This document shows, piece by piece, positions 7,603-14,899 of a stretch of DNA of 15,801 bases. Position numbers and translations under genes: made by a program. Under the pieces are notes generated by a model, which had not been told where the DNA came from, did no database searches, and was given only the letters and a program-made list of their open reading frames with translations. Position 1 is the stretch's first letter. Each line of letters starts with the position of its first letter. The stretch is from Salinisphaeraceae bacterium UBA4764 (GTDB lineage: Bacteria; Pseudomonadota; Gammaproteobacteria; Nevskiales; Salinisphaeraceae): positions 1,894 to 17,694 of the forward strand of contig DHHU01000044.1 of the NCBI GenBank assembly GCA_002403445.1, in the 5' to 3' direction.

Positions 7603-8055
7603 ATGGCCGGTCAACCCCGCAAGCCGAGCGGCGGAGCGCGTAGCGCCGCGCGACGCGTGGCGGTCCAAGCACTCTATCAATGGCGGGTTGCAGATGGCGA
7701 GCCTGGCGATATTATTCGTGAATTCGCTGGGGCTGGGCGTTTGCAAGATCTTGAACGCGACTATTTCGAGACCGTAGTCCGCGGCGCAATCACCGAGGCG
7801 CCGGAACTGGTCCGGATATTCGATCGATTTCTTGATCGACCGGCCACACAGCTGGACCCGGTGGAATACGTCATTTTGGTTATGGCAACCTTTGAACTCA
7901 AATACCGGCCGGAAATTCCGTTTCCGGCGGTCATTGATCAGGCCACTCATTTGGCGCACGTCTTCGGTGCCACCGACGGCCATCGTTTTATCAATGCGGT
8001 TGCCGATAAGCTGGCACGCGATCTGCGCCCGAACGACCCGCCGATATCCAAGTAA
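7603..8055 (+). CDS. nusB: Transcription antitermination factor NusB
   Basis: Binds boxA RNA with NusE (ribosomal protein S10) and promotes antitermination of rRNA operons. From the ATG at 7603 the protein is 150 aa. The all-helical NusB fold starts at RSAARRVAVQALYQW and continues through DYFETVVRGA, LDPVEYVILVMATFELKYRP and FPAVIDQATHLAHVFGATDGHRFINAVADKLA. A TTG at 7543, 2 bases after the ribH stop, would give 170 aa with an acidic N-terminal extension. Neither start has a good ribosome-binding site. The ATG is chosen because the extension matches nothing I know in the family. The ribH-nusB-thiL order is classic for gammaproteobacteria. Confidence 0.93.
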   Translation: MAGQPRKPSGGARSAARRVAVQALYQWRVADGEPGDIIREFAGAGRLQDLERDYFETVVRGAITEAPELVRIFDRFLDRPATQLDPVEYVILVMATFELKYRPEIPFPAVIDQATHLAHVFGATDGHRFINAVADKLARDLRPNDPPISK

Positions 8056-8056
8056 C

Positions 8057-9034
8057 GTGCGCGAGTCTGCCTTGATCGAGCAATTGGCCGGTCGTCTGAC
8101 GCCAACGCGCGCGGATACCCGGCTCGGGGTTGGTGATGACGCCGCTATTATAGAACCGGGCGGACGGGCACTGGCTGTGACCACCGACACACTCATTGAA
8201 GGTCGGCATTTTCCAGTCGGCACAACGGCGTTCGATGTGGGCTACAAGGCGCTGGCAGTCAACTTATCCGATCTGGCCGCTATGACTGCCGAGCCCGCCT
8301 GGGCGACGCTTGCCTTGAGCACACCGGGAATTGATTCGGACTGGTGCGATGCGTTTATCGACGGGGCGCGGGAAGCGATCGGTGGCGCCAGCGTTGATCT
8401 TATTGGCGGCGACACTACACGTGGTGCGCTTGCAGTGACCGTGACTGCAATCGGCACGCTCGATGTTGAGTCCGCGGCTTATCGAAACGCCGCGCGCGTG
8501 GGCGATGTGATTGCGGTGACCGGTTCGCTCGGTGATGCGGCTGCTGGGCTGGCAAGTTTGTCTCAGGATCAATCGGCACCGATATCAATCAATGATGAAC
8601 TCGTAGCGCGCCTGAACCGCCCGACTTGGCGAAAGGGTGCGGCACTGGCTGGCATGGTGCACGCTGGGATCGATGTATCCGATGGTCTGCTTGCCGATCT
8701 GGGGCATATCTTGGAGGCCAGCGGCGTGGGCGCGCATTTGAACATTGACGCGCTGCCCGCATCCGCCGCGCTGTCTGCTTGGGTTGGCGGCGAAATCGAC
8801 ACCCGACGGCGCCTGCAATTGACCGGCGGTGACGATTACGAACTGTGTTTGACTTTAGCAGCCCCAAAACTTGAACAAGCCCGGGCAGCGATCGGATGTG
8901 CGCTCACACCGATCGGTGAAATCACTGCCGATAGGGGATTGCAACTTTCGACGGCCGATGGCAAAACATTTGAATCAACTGTTTTCAGTGTTGCCGGCTG
9001 GGATCATTTCGATGATCCGTCCAACCCCCAATAA
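8057..9034 (+). CDS. thiL: Thiamine-monophosphate kinase
   Basis: Phosphorylates thiamine monophosphate to thiamine diphosphate (TPP), the last step of the pathway. The protein is 325 aa, normal for the family. AIRS/PurM-like fold motifs: RLGVGDDAAII (Mg-ATP-binding aspartates), VTTDTLIEGRHF, LAVNLSDLAAMTAEPAWATL, LIGGDTTRG, AVTGSLGDAAAGL, GIDVSDGLLADLGHI and LTGGDDYELCL. The start is the GTG at 8057, one base after the nusB stop; the frame stays open further upstream inside nusB, but nothing there resembles ThiL. pgpA often follows thiL in relatives; here cysS does. The gene forms a thiamine link with the distant cytX-like transporter. Confidence 0.96.
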   Translation: MRESALIEQLAGRLTPTRADTRLGVGDDAAIIEPGGRALAVTTDTLIEGRHFPVGTTAFDVGYKALAVNLSDLAAMTAEPAWATLALSTPGIDSDWCDAFIDGAREAIGGASVDLIGGDTTRGALAVTVTAIGTLDVESAAYRNAARVGDVIAVTGSLGDAAAGLASLSQDQSAPISINDELVARLNRPTWRKGAALAGMVHAGIDVSDGLLADLGHILEASGVGAHLNIDALPASAALSAWVGGEIDTRRRLQLTGGDDYELCLTLAAPKLEQARAAIGCALTPIGEITADRGLQLSTADGKTFESTVFSVAGWDHFDDPSNPQ

Positions 9035-9059
9035 TCCACGCAGCACCTTCGCCTCGACC

Positions 9060-10478
9060 ATGCACACCACCGCGCAAGACTTTGTATTTCACGATAGCCT
9101 TAGCGGTCGGCGGCAACAGCTCACGCCGCGCATCCCGGGCCACGTCGGAATCTATGTTTGCGGCGTGACCGTCTATGACTATTGCCACATAGGCCACGCG
9201 CGCGCCATGATTGTCTTTGATGCGCTAACCCGGCTGCTACGTGAGCTTGGGTTGGACGTAACCTACGTGCGCAACATTACCGATATCGACGACAAGATCA
9301 TCGATCGTGCCTCGGATACAGGTGAAACGCCGGAAACCATTGCCACTTTTTTCACGGCGGCCATGCGAGCCGACGAGGCAGCGCTCGGACTGCACCCCCC
9401 TGACGTTGAGCCGGCCGCTACCGATTATCTTGGCGCGGTCATCGCGTTGATCGAGCGATTGATTGCCGCTGGCAACGCGTATGTCGCTAGCAACGGCGAC
9501 GTTTACTACGACGTCAGCGCGTTCGGTGACTACGGTAAACTTTCCGGGCGTGATCCCGCCGAGCTGCGGGCGGGGTCGCGGGTCGAGGTCAACGAGGCCA
9601 AGTCCGATGCGTTGGATTTTACGCTTTGGAAGGCAGCCAAACCTGGAGAGCCGGCATGGCCTTCACCCTGGGGCGACGGCCGCCCCGGCTGGCATATCGA
9701 ATGCTCGGCAATGTCGACTGCTTGTCTCGGTCATCAGTTCGATATTCACGGCGGCGGGCTAGATCTGAAGTTCCCACACCACGAAAATGAAATCGCTCAG
9801 AGTGAAGGCGCGTTTGGACCGGGCTATGCCAGCCTCTGGATGCACAACGGCTTTGTCACTGTCGACGACGAGAAGATGTCGAAATCACTCGGCAACTTCT
9901 GGACTATCCGCGATGTGCTGGCCGAGTTCGACGCCGAAACGATCCGCTACTTCGTGCTCGCCACACACTATCGTTCGCCACTAGCCTATAGTCGAGAGGC
10001 GCTGGCTGCAGCTCGCGAAGCCTTGGCTCGGCTATATACCGCACTGCGCGATGCGCCGGGTGGAGGTCGAGCTGACAGTGACAGCGCTGCCGCATTCGTC
10101 GCCCCGTTCGAGCGGGCCTTGGCTGACGACTTCAATACGCCGGCAGCACTTAGTGTCTGTTTCGAATTGGCGCGTGCGGCCAATCGCGCCGGGGCCGAAA
10201 ACCAGACGATAACGGCTGCTGATTACGCGGCAGCCTTACGCGCCTGCGGCGGACTGATCGGCTTGTTGCAGCAATCGCCGACCGAATTCTTTCAGGGCGT
10301 GGGAAACGACGATCCCACCGGTCTCGGTGCCGATGACATCGAGTCCAAACTGGCCGAGCGTGAAGCGGCTCGTGCGGCCCGAAATTTCGACAAAGCCGAC
10401 GCCATTCGCGACGAGTTAGCGGCTGCCGGTATCGCCATAGAAGACAGCGCCGACGGGCCGAATTGGCGACGCCGATAA
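9060..10478 (+). CDS. cysS: Cysteine-tRNA ligase
   Basis: Charges tRNA-Cys with cysteine. The protein is 472 aa from the ATG at 9060 (E. coli 461). Class I signatures are the HIGH motif at 43-46 (DYCHIGHARA) and KMSKS at 272-276. The zinc ligands that select cysteine are visible: Cys34 in IYVCGVTVYD, the Cys of WHIECSAMS, and His and Glu in FPHHENEIAQSEGAF. RNITDIDDKII and LADDFNTPAALS are also typical. The frame is open upstream into thiL (ATG at 9012 is possible), but the family N-terminus starts near residue 5 of the chosen protein. It lies 25 bases after thiL and converges with folD, with 19 bases between their stops and no obvious terminator. Confidence 0.96.
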   Translation: MHTTAQDFVFHDSLSGRRQQLTPRIPGHVGIYVCGVTVYDYCHIGHARAMIVFDALTRLLRELGLDVTYVRNITDIDDKIIDRASDTGETPETIATFFTAAMRADEAALGLHPPDVEPAATDYLGAVIALIERLIAAGNAYVASNGDVYYDVSAFGDYGKLSGRDPAELRAGSRVEVNEAKSDALDFTLWKAAKPGEPAWPSPWGDGRPGWHIECSAMSTACLGHQFDIHGGGLDLKFPHHENEIAQSEGAFGPGYASLWMHNGFVTVDDEKMSKSLGNFWTIRDVLAEFDAETIRYFVLATHYRSPLAYSREALAAAREALARLYTALRDAPGGGRADSDSAAAFVAPFERALADDFNTPAALSVCFELARAANRAGAENQTITAADYAAALRACGGLIGLLQQSPTEFFQGVGNDDPTGLGADDIESKLAEREAARAARNFDKADAIRDELAAAGIAIEDSADGPNWRRR

Positions 10479-10497
10479 TGTGGTGGCCGGTTATTTC

Positions 10498-11379
10498 TTA
10501 GGATGCGTTAGCCGCTGGCGCTACGTCTTGTTCGCGCAGTTCGGTGGCGCGCAATGTGTTATCCATAAGCATGGCTACGGTCATTGGGCCGACGCCACCC
10601 GGCACCGGCGTAATCCAGGCAGCACGCTCAGCGGCGGCGTCAAATTCTACGTCGCCCACTAAGCGCCCGTCGTCGAGCCGGTTCATGCCCACATCAATCA
10701 CCGTAGCGCCGGGTGCGATCCACTCGCCCCGGATCAACCCCGCCTTGCCGACACCGACCACGAGTATTTCGGCGCGTGCAACTTCCGACGCTAGATCACG
10801 CGTGAATTTATGACAAACCGTAATCGTGGCGCCCTTGAGCAATAGCTCCATCGCCATTGGGCGACCGATAATGTTGGAGGCGCCCACAACCACGGCCCGC
10901 CGGCCATAGAATGTCTCGTCGATGGATTCCAGCATTCGGATAACGCCAAGTGGCGTGCAGGCACTCAGCGTGGGGGCGCGCTGGGCCAGACGGCCAACGT
11001 TGTAGGGGTGAAAGCCGTCAACGTCCTTGTCCGGTCGGATTCGCTCCAGCACGGCGTTCGACCCGATATGTTCGGGCAACGGCAATTGCACCAAAATGCC
11101 GTCGATCGTTGGATCGTCGTTGAGCGCGTCGATCTCGGCCATCAACGCTGCTTCGGAAAGGGTGTTGTCTAGGTAACGTTCGCGCGAAATGATTCCGGCT
11201 TTGTTGCAGGCCTCGAGTTTTTTACCGACATAAATCTCTGAGGCCGGATCGCTTCCGACAAGAATCACAGCCAACCCCGGTCGACGCCTGCCGTTGGCCA
11301 CACGTTCGAGAACCTTATCCCGGACCTGGCGGCGCGCACTGCGGGCGATTGTCTTGCCGTCGATAATCTGAGCCGCCAT
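10498..11379 (-). CDS. folD: Bifunctional methylene-THF dehydrogenase / methenyl-THF cyclohydrolase
   Basis: Interconverts 5,10-methylene-, methenyl- and 10-formyl-tetrahydrofolate with NADP, feeding purine and formyl-Met-tRNA synthesis. The protein is 293 aa and closely resembles E. coli FolD throughout. Visible motifs are MAAQIIDGKTIA, PGLAVILVGSDPASEIYV, catalytic Lys54 in YVGKK, GILVQLPLPEHI, PDKDVDGFHPYNVGRL, VVVGASNIIGRPMAMELLL (the NADP-binding turn) and TPVPGGVGPMTVAML. The residue before the catalytic lysine pair is Gly where Ser is usual. The sense strand just before the ATG reads CCTCCT, the reverse of a Shine-Dalgarno sequence. The gene uses the one-carbon product of GlyA. It is convergent with cysS. 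Confidence 0.97.
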   Translation of the reverse strand: MAAQIIDGKTIARSARRQVRDKVLERVANGRRRPGLAVILVGSDPASEIYVGKKLEACNKAGIISRERYLDNTLSEAALMAEIDALNDDPTIDGILVQLPLPEHIGSNAVLERIRPDKDVDGFHPYNVGRLAQRAPTLSACTPLGVIRMLESIDETFYGRRAVVVGASNIIGRPMAMELLLKGATITVCHKFTRDLASEVARAEILVVGVGKAGLIRGEWIAPGATVIDVGMNRLDDGRLVGDVEFDAAAERAAWITPVPGGVGPMTVAMLMDNTLRATELREQDVAPAANAS

Positions 11380-11685
11380 GATCTAGGAGGTACCGTTTAA
11401 TTAGTCGATTTGATAATTTTGGCACGCGGACCTGGGCGAAACAATGCCGCTGACTGACCTTGATCAGGTCGAATTAACGCGGCTTTGGTATCATGGACAA
11501 GTAAAACGTCTCCACCCGTATTCGGCTACGGCTCAGCCGAATACCCCTTTGTTAAGGGCCGAGCCACGAGTCGTTTGGCCAATGGCAAACAAAGCAGGTC
11601 GAACAATAAAATACGAAAGACCGAAGCCGATAGCCGGCCAAATGTCTGGCGTCGACGTGTTATAGATGGTGGTGACACGAAAAAT
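11380..11685. other. 306-base spacer between folD and tRNA-Pro
   Basis: No convincing gene lies here. Short open frames across it resemble no family I know. It must hold the folD promoter (minus strand) and the tRNA promoter (plus strand; TATAGA at 11661-11666 is a weak -10 candidate). It also contains the strong hairpin listed separately and a near-palindrome, ACCTTGATCAGGT, at about 11457-11469. A small RNA is possible but unproven. Confidence 0.4.
11518..11544 (+). repeat. Perfect 10-bp inverted repeat (hairpin)
   Basis: Arms GTATTCGGCT (11518-11527) and AGCCGAATAC (11535-11544) pair perfectly around the 7-base loop ACGGCTC. The downstream bases CCCCTTTG are not a proper T-run, so a standard terminator is unlikely on this strand. 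It may be a small RNA stem or a regulatory structure between the divergent folD and tRNA-Pro. Confidence 0.55.
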
Positions 11686-11762
11686 CGGGGTATGGCGCAG
11701 TTTGGTAGCGCGTCTGCTTTGGGAGCAGAAGGTCGCAGGTTCAAATCCTGCTACCCCGACCA
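11686..11762 (+). tRNA. tRNA-Pro (anticodon UGG), CCA encoded
   Basis: A full cloverleaf of 77 bases. The acceptor arms are CGGGGTA (11686-11692) and TACCCCG (11752-11758), followed by discriminator A and encoded CCA (11760-11762). The anticodon stem TCTGC/GCAGA encloses the loop TTTGGGA, with anticodon TGG at 11720-11722. The T arm has GCAGG, TTCAAAT, CCTGC. UGG can read all four proline codons with wobble. The gene is the boundary between conserved housekeeping genes and accessory content. No second copy of its 3' end (an att-like repeat) was seen in the window. Confidence 0.98.
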
Positions 11763-11879
11763 TTTAATCAATCACCCGTGGAAAATGCAGCGTCTTCTAA
11801 CGCCCCTTGGAGTCGTATTGCACGCTGTAACATGGGCCCGCCAATTTCTGCGTTGTTTTATCGCGCATGACTTGAAATT

Positions 11880-11945
11880 CAGTCCAGCCGGACTGTCAGT
11901 CGGGAATTTGCCCGATGGTTGAATAAAAATTCTCGGATTTCGAGA
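11880..11945 (+). promoter_or_regulatory. Three consecutive small hairpins in the leader of the dehydrogenase gene
   Basis: Stem 1: CAGTCC/GGACTG with loop AGCC (11880-11895). Stem 2: TCGGG/CCCGA with loop AATTTG (11900-11915). Stem 3: TCTCG/CGAGA with loop GATTT (11931-11945). They occupy the 209-base gap between the tRNA and the gene at 11972. Stem 2 is followed by TGGTTGAATAAAAATT, a weak terminator-like context. No known riboswitch was recognised. Confidence 0.4.
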
Positions 11946-11971
11946 CTATTGGCTTAAATCGGATACAGCGA

Positions 11972-12862
11972 ATGACAGAACAGTCTCACATCGGATTCAT
12001 CGGGCTCGGCGCCATGGGCGAGCCGATGGTGCGAAATGTGCTCGCCGCGGGTTTTTCAGTCACGGTTTATAACCGTACATCAGCCCGTACCGAAACAGCG
12101 GCCGCTCATGGGGCCGAGGTCGCGCTTCACCCTGCCGGCGTGTTGGCGCCTGGTGGTATCGTGCTCACGATGCTGGCTGACGACGCGGCGCTGCAGGATG
12201 TGACGTTGGGGGATGACGGGATCTGCGGCAAGCTTGGGCCGGGCGGCTTGCATATTTCGTTGAGTACAGTGGCCGCCGAGACGAGTCGTGAGCTTGCCGC
12301 CTACCACGCCGAATCCGGAGAGCGCTTTTTGACGGCCCCTGTGTTCGGCCGCCCCGATATGGCCGAGGTTGGGCAACTCAATATCTGCGTGGCCGGGAAC
12401 GATGAGGACAAGCTGCGCGCCCGACCCGTGCTGGAAGTGATGAGTTCGGGAATTTGGGATTTCGGAGATGACGTGGGCGCCGCCAACATCGTCAAATTGT
12501 CGGGCAACTTCATGATCGCCGCCGCCTGCGAGGCCATGGGCGAAGCCTTCACCTTGTGCGAACGCCACGGCATTGATCGCGGCGCGGCCCACCAATTGTT
12601 TTCGAATACGCTATTCGCGAGCCCTGTTTATAAAGGCTACGGTGCCCAAATTGCCGCCGGCGAATATCAACCGGCGGGGTTTCCCATGATCCTGGGTTTG
12701 AAGGATTTGACGCTGGCTGGGGAAGCTGCCGCAGCCAAACAAATGCCTATGCCGCTGGCCGATCTCTGCCGCCAACGCCTGACGGCTGGTTTGGCGCGCG
12801 GGCGTGCCGACTGGGATTGGGCCGGCTTGGCGCAGAGTGCCTCCGACGATGCGGGGCTTTAG
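11972..12862 (+). CDS. NAD(P)-dependent beta-hydroxyacid dehydrogenase family protein
   Basis: Cytoplasmic oxidoreductase of the 3-hydroxyisobutyrate / tartronate semialdehyde / 6-phosphogluconate dehydrogenase superfamily; the substrate is unknown. The protein is 296 aa, normal length. The N-terminal Rossmann domain has IGFIGLGAMGEPM (7-19) and VYNRTS. The substrate region reads LSTVAAETSRELA, close to the DxSTIxP signature. The motif APVFGRPDMAEVG replaces the APVSGG of true 3-hydroxyisobutyrate dehydrogenases. The catalytic lysine is Lys175 in VKLSGNF, with Asn179 after it. The C-terminal helical domain has FTLCERHGIDRG and LGLKDLTLAGEAA. The GRP variant argues for a different substrate within the family. 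It has no clear ribosome-binding site and no metabolic partner nearby, apart from the transporter 237 bases downstream. Confidence 0.9.
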   Translation: MTEQSHIGFIGLGAMGEPMVRNVLAAGFSVTVYNRTSARTETAAAHGAEVALHPAGVLAPGGIVLTMLADDAALQDVTLGDDGICGKLGPGGLHISLSTVAAETSRELAAYHAESGERFLTAPVFGRPDMAEVGQLNICVAGNDEDKLRARPVLEVMSSGIWDFGDDVGAANIVKLSGNFMIAAACEAMGEAFTLCERHGIDRGAAHQLFSNTLFASPVYKGYGAQIAAGEYQPAGFPMILGLKDLTLAGEAAAAKQMPMPLADLCRQRLTAGLARGRADWDWAGLAQSASDDAGL

Positions 12863-12886
12863 GAACATGAGCGCTGAACGAATATA

Positions 12887-12976
12887 GCTGGTGCTGGTTC
12901 TATGGAATGCCTGTTCTAGGCCGCCCTGATGAACATCATTCGGCGCTTATAGTCGGTATATACGGCGTAGGAACGG
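12887..12976 (+). promoter_or_regulatory. Degenerate TPP-riboswitch-like stretch before the CytX-type gene
   Basis: GGTGC (12890-12894) stands where the THI-box has GGGTGC. Later, GCCCTGATGAACATCATTCGG and, after about 13 extra bases, TATATACGGCGTAGGAAC recall the conserved 3' half of the THI-box (ACCC, GAACCTGAT, TAAT, GCGTAGGGAA). The core CTGAGA is missing, so a working TPP aptamer is doubtful. CytX transporters are often under TPP riboswitch control, which raises the prior. It could be a decayed or diverged element, or chance. Confidence 0.25.
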
Positions 12977-13099
12977 CCAAGCTACGCAACCGCAACTGCA
13001 ACCGAGGAATGGCGGCGCCTGGAGCGCGCGGTCGTTTTATTGAATACATCGTGCCCGCTGTGACGTGCGCCAGAAACCCGTTTACACCAGAGCCGCCGC

Positions 13100-14290
13100 A
13101 TGCGCTTTTTTCATGAATTCCCTTTTTTCTTTCTTTGGTTCGGCGCGGCCGTGTCGCTTTCGGAGATGCTGGCCGGAACGTTGTTAGCGCCGCTCGGGCT
13201 GGCCTGCGGGTTAATTGCGATTGTGCTCGGCCATGTTATTGGAACCACCTTGCTGGTGCTGGCTGGGTTGATCGGCAGCCGCGAGAACCAGAGCGCGATG
13301 GGCACAGTGGGGGCGGCATTCGGTTCGGCTGGACGACGCCTCTTCTCGGCACTCAACGTGGTGCAACTGGTTGGTTGGACAGCGGTCATGCTCGTTACAG
13401 GCGCACGTCAGTTCGCGAGCCTGGCGGGGCATCTCGGGGCTATTGGGCCGATCAGCTTGTGGATTGGCGTGCTGGGTCTGCTGGTCGCGGCTTGGACGGT
13501 TTTCGCCCGTGCCGGCATCGGTCGGCTCAATACAGTGGCCGTGGCTTTATTGATCGGTGTGCTGATCGTGGTATTCGTGCGTCTGCTGTTTGCCGTTGAT
13601 GGTAGCGCTGTCGTCTCCAAAAGTAGCATGCGCTTCGGCGCCGCCCTCGAGTTGGTTGTCGTCATGCCGCTATCCTGGTTGCCACTGATCGCCGACTACA
13701 ACCGCTACGCAAAAAGCGGCCGCCGCGCGGCTGTGTTCACTTGGCTCGGTTACGCTATAGGCAGTGCGTGGATGTATGCTATTGGCCTACTCATGGCGCT
13801 GTATTATGGCGGCCTAGAATTGGGCGCGGTGGTCACGGCTGTGCCTGCGGTCGTGGCCGCGCTCGCCGTGATCTTACTGTCGACCGTAACCACCACCTTC
13901 TTGGACACCTACTCGGGCGGTGTGAGTCTGCGCCACGTCTTTCCGGTCGCTTCGCCGCGAGTGCTTGCCTTGGGGATTACGTTAATAGGGATCGTAATTT
14001 CGCTTGTGGCGCCGATTTCGGCTTATCAGGGCTTTCTCTATACCATCGGCGCGCTGTTTTCGCCGCTCTATGCGATCGTGCTGGCACGTTACTACCTGCT
14101 GCAAGTTTACTGGGAAGAATCGGTCGTTCTGGCCTGGCCGGCAATGACGGTCTGGGCACTCGGCGTTGCGGGCTATTACGGGTTTCTGGCGTTGGATACA
14201 CCGATTGGCGCCACCCTGCCGTCTTTCGCACTCACGGCCGCACTCTATGTAGCCACGCATCGTATCCGGGCTCGTGTCCCTACCGCCTGA
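13100..14290 (+). CDS. cytX: CytX-type putative hydroxymethylpyrimidine transporter (NCS1 family)
   Basis: Predicted inner-membrane permease of the cytosine/purine/thiamine-precursor (NCS1) family, probably importing hydroxymethylpyrimidine for thiamine synthesis. The protein is 396 aa and almost wholly hydrophobic, with about 12 membrane segments. The N-terminus (FFFLWFGAAVSLSEMLAGT, then LLAPLGL) and GHVIGTTLLVLAGLIGSRE match CytX proteins, as do FSALNVVQLVGWTAVML, VVMPLSWLPLIADYNRYAK, STVTTTFLDTYSGGVS and LFSPLYAIVLARYYL. The ATG at 13100 is the first start codon after an in-frame stop at about 13062; the ribosome-binding site is poor. The gene stands alone, followed by a likely terminator. 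The family assignment is good; the substrate rests on family knowledge and on thiL in the same region. A purine or cytosine permease is the alternative. Confidence 0.85.
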   Translation: MRFFHEFPFFFLWFGAAVSLSEMLAGTLLAPLGLACGLIAIVLGHVIGTTLLVLAGLIGSRENQSAMGTVGAAFGSAGRRLFSALNVVQLVGWTAVMLVTGARQFASLAGHLGAIGPISLWIGVLGLLVAAWTVFARAGIGRLNTVAVALLIGVLIVVFVRLLFAVDGSAVVSKSSMRFGAALELVVVMPLSWLPLIADYNRYAKSGRRAAVFTWLGYAIGSAWMYAIGLLMALYYGGLELGAVVTAVPAVVAALAVILLSTVTTTFLDTYSGGVSLRHVFPVASPRVLALGITLIGIVISLVAPISAYQGFLYTIGALFSPLYAIVLARYYLLQVYWEESVVLAWPAMTVWALGVAGYYGFLALDTPIGATLPSFALTAALYVATHRIRARVPTA

Positions 14291-14291
14291 T

Positions 14292-14317
14292 CTCGTCGTT
14301 TGCTTCAAAACGACGAG
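14292..14317 (+). terminator. Hairpin after cytX, probable terminator
   Basis: Arms CTCGTCGTTT (14292-14301) and AAACGACGAG (14308-14317) pair perfectly around GCTTCA, starting one base after the cytX stop region. The following TCGAGTTTGTTG is only moderately T-rich, so termination may be partial. Confidence 0.55.
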
Positions 14318-14405
14318 TCGAGTTTGTTGAATGAACCGGGCCAGTGGATGCGGCTCGGCAATGCATGAACATCTGCTGAATCATCATACTTAAAGCACGC
14401 CCGAT

Positions 14406-14444
14406 TCATGCAAAGTTGGGTTAGAACGTCTGAAACTTGCATGA
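14406..14444. repeat. Inverted repeat at the head of the pseudogene
   Basis: TCATGCAA (14406-14413) and TTGCATGA (14437-14444) are exact inverses. GTT (14415-14417) and AAC (14434-14436) extend the stem after one bulged base. The right arm overlaps the first recognisable codons of the decayed gene that follows. It could mark a junction, or be chance. Confidence 0.3.
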
Positions 14445-14853
14445 GTGCGTTGAGGTTTTGAACAGGACCGGCTATACACGCATGGACAAAAAGAACTCGG
14501 CCGAGCTCGTGGATTTTCACGAGCAACTACTAACGGTCCCTATCACGGCGATTTGCGTCGACTGTGCTCCAAAGCCAATGCTGACTTACATCCCGCTAAA
14601 CGCGCACGGAACAACTTCAATGGCATCGGCGATAGTGCGGCGGCAATTTTTCTGCGCGAAGTAGAACCTTTCTGGGGCAAGTTTTAACCGTTTTCGGACA
14701 AAACTGTGATTACTACGGCTAATAAGACCAGACTGCCGGCCGATGCATCGAAACGGGCGCGGTTGGCCATCCAACCCGGCTGGTTTCTTCCGCTCAGGCG
14801 CAGCACTGGTCCATGTCAAGCTGACCGGCGATATAGACTGGTTCCAGGGTTGA
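14437..14853 (+). pseudogene. Decayed helix-hairpin-helix endonuclease-like gene
   Basis: No single frame is long, but pieces in different frames join into one known family, the uncharacterised HhH endonuclease-like proteins of about 200-230 aa. Piece 1 (14437-14534): HECVEVLNRTGYTRMDKKNS then AELVDFHEQLL. Piece 2, another frame (14535-14684): YHGDLRRLCSKANADLHPAK then FNGIGDSAAAIFLREVEPFW. A TAA stop (14685-14687) stands where the family has Tyr in YPF. The same frame goes on as PFSDKTVITTANKTRLPADA. Piece 3 (14803-14853): ALVHVKLTGDIDWFQG and a stop, matching the family's ALVRV end. At least two frame changes and one nonsense mutation are visible. The first 80-90 residues are missing or unrecognisable. 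The intact ancestor probably bound DNA and acted in repair, but its role is not established. Confidence 0.75.
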
Positions 14854-14899
14854 TTTTGGATGTTGGATGGTTGATCCGGACCGGGCCTAGGTGGCTTCC

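Noticed and set aside
11485..11922. Open frames running through the tRNA-Pro gene (145 codons plus; 72-76 codons minus)
   Set aside because: They cross a perfect tRNA cloverleaf, so they are chance translations of tRNA sequence; such artefacts are common in databases.
12907..13116. Small plus-strand open frame of 69 codons before cytX
   Set aside because: It has no ribosome-binding site, no recognisable motif and unusual composition. It overlaps the riboswitch-like stretch and the cytX start.
13741..14334. A 197-codon open frame on the plus strand
   Set aside because: It lies inside cytX in another frame. The cytX frame gives a clear membrane protein and this one matches nothing known.
6979..14428. 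Shared 11-mer ATTCATGCAAA at about 6980 and 14404
   Set aside because: An 11-base match is expected by chance many times in a window this size, and the flanks do not align convincingly.
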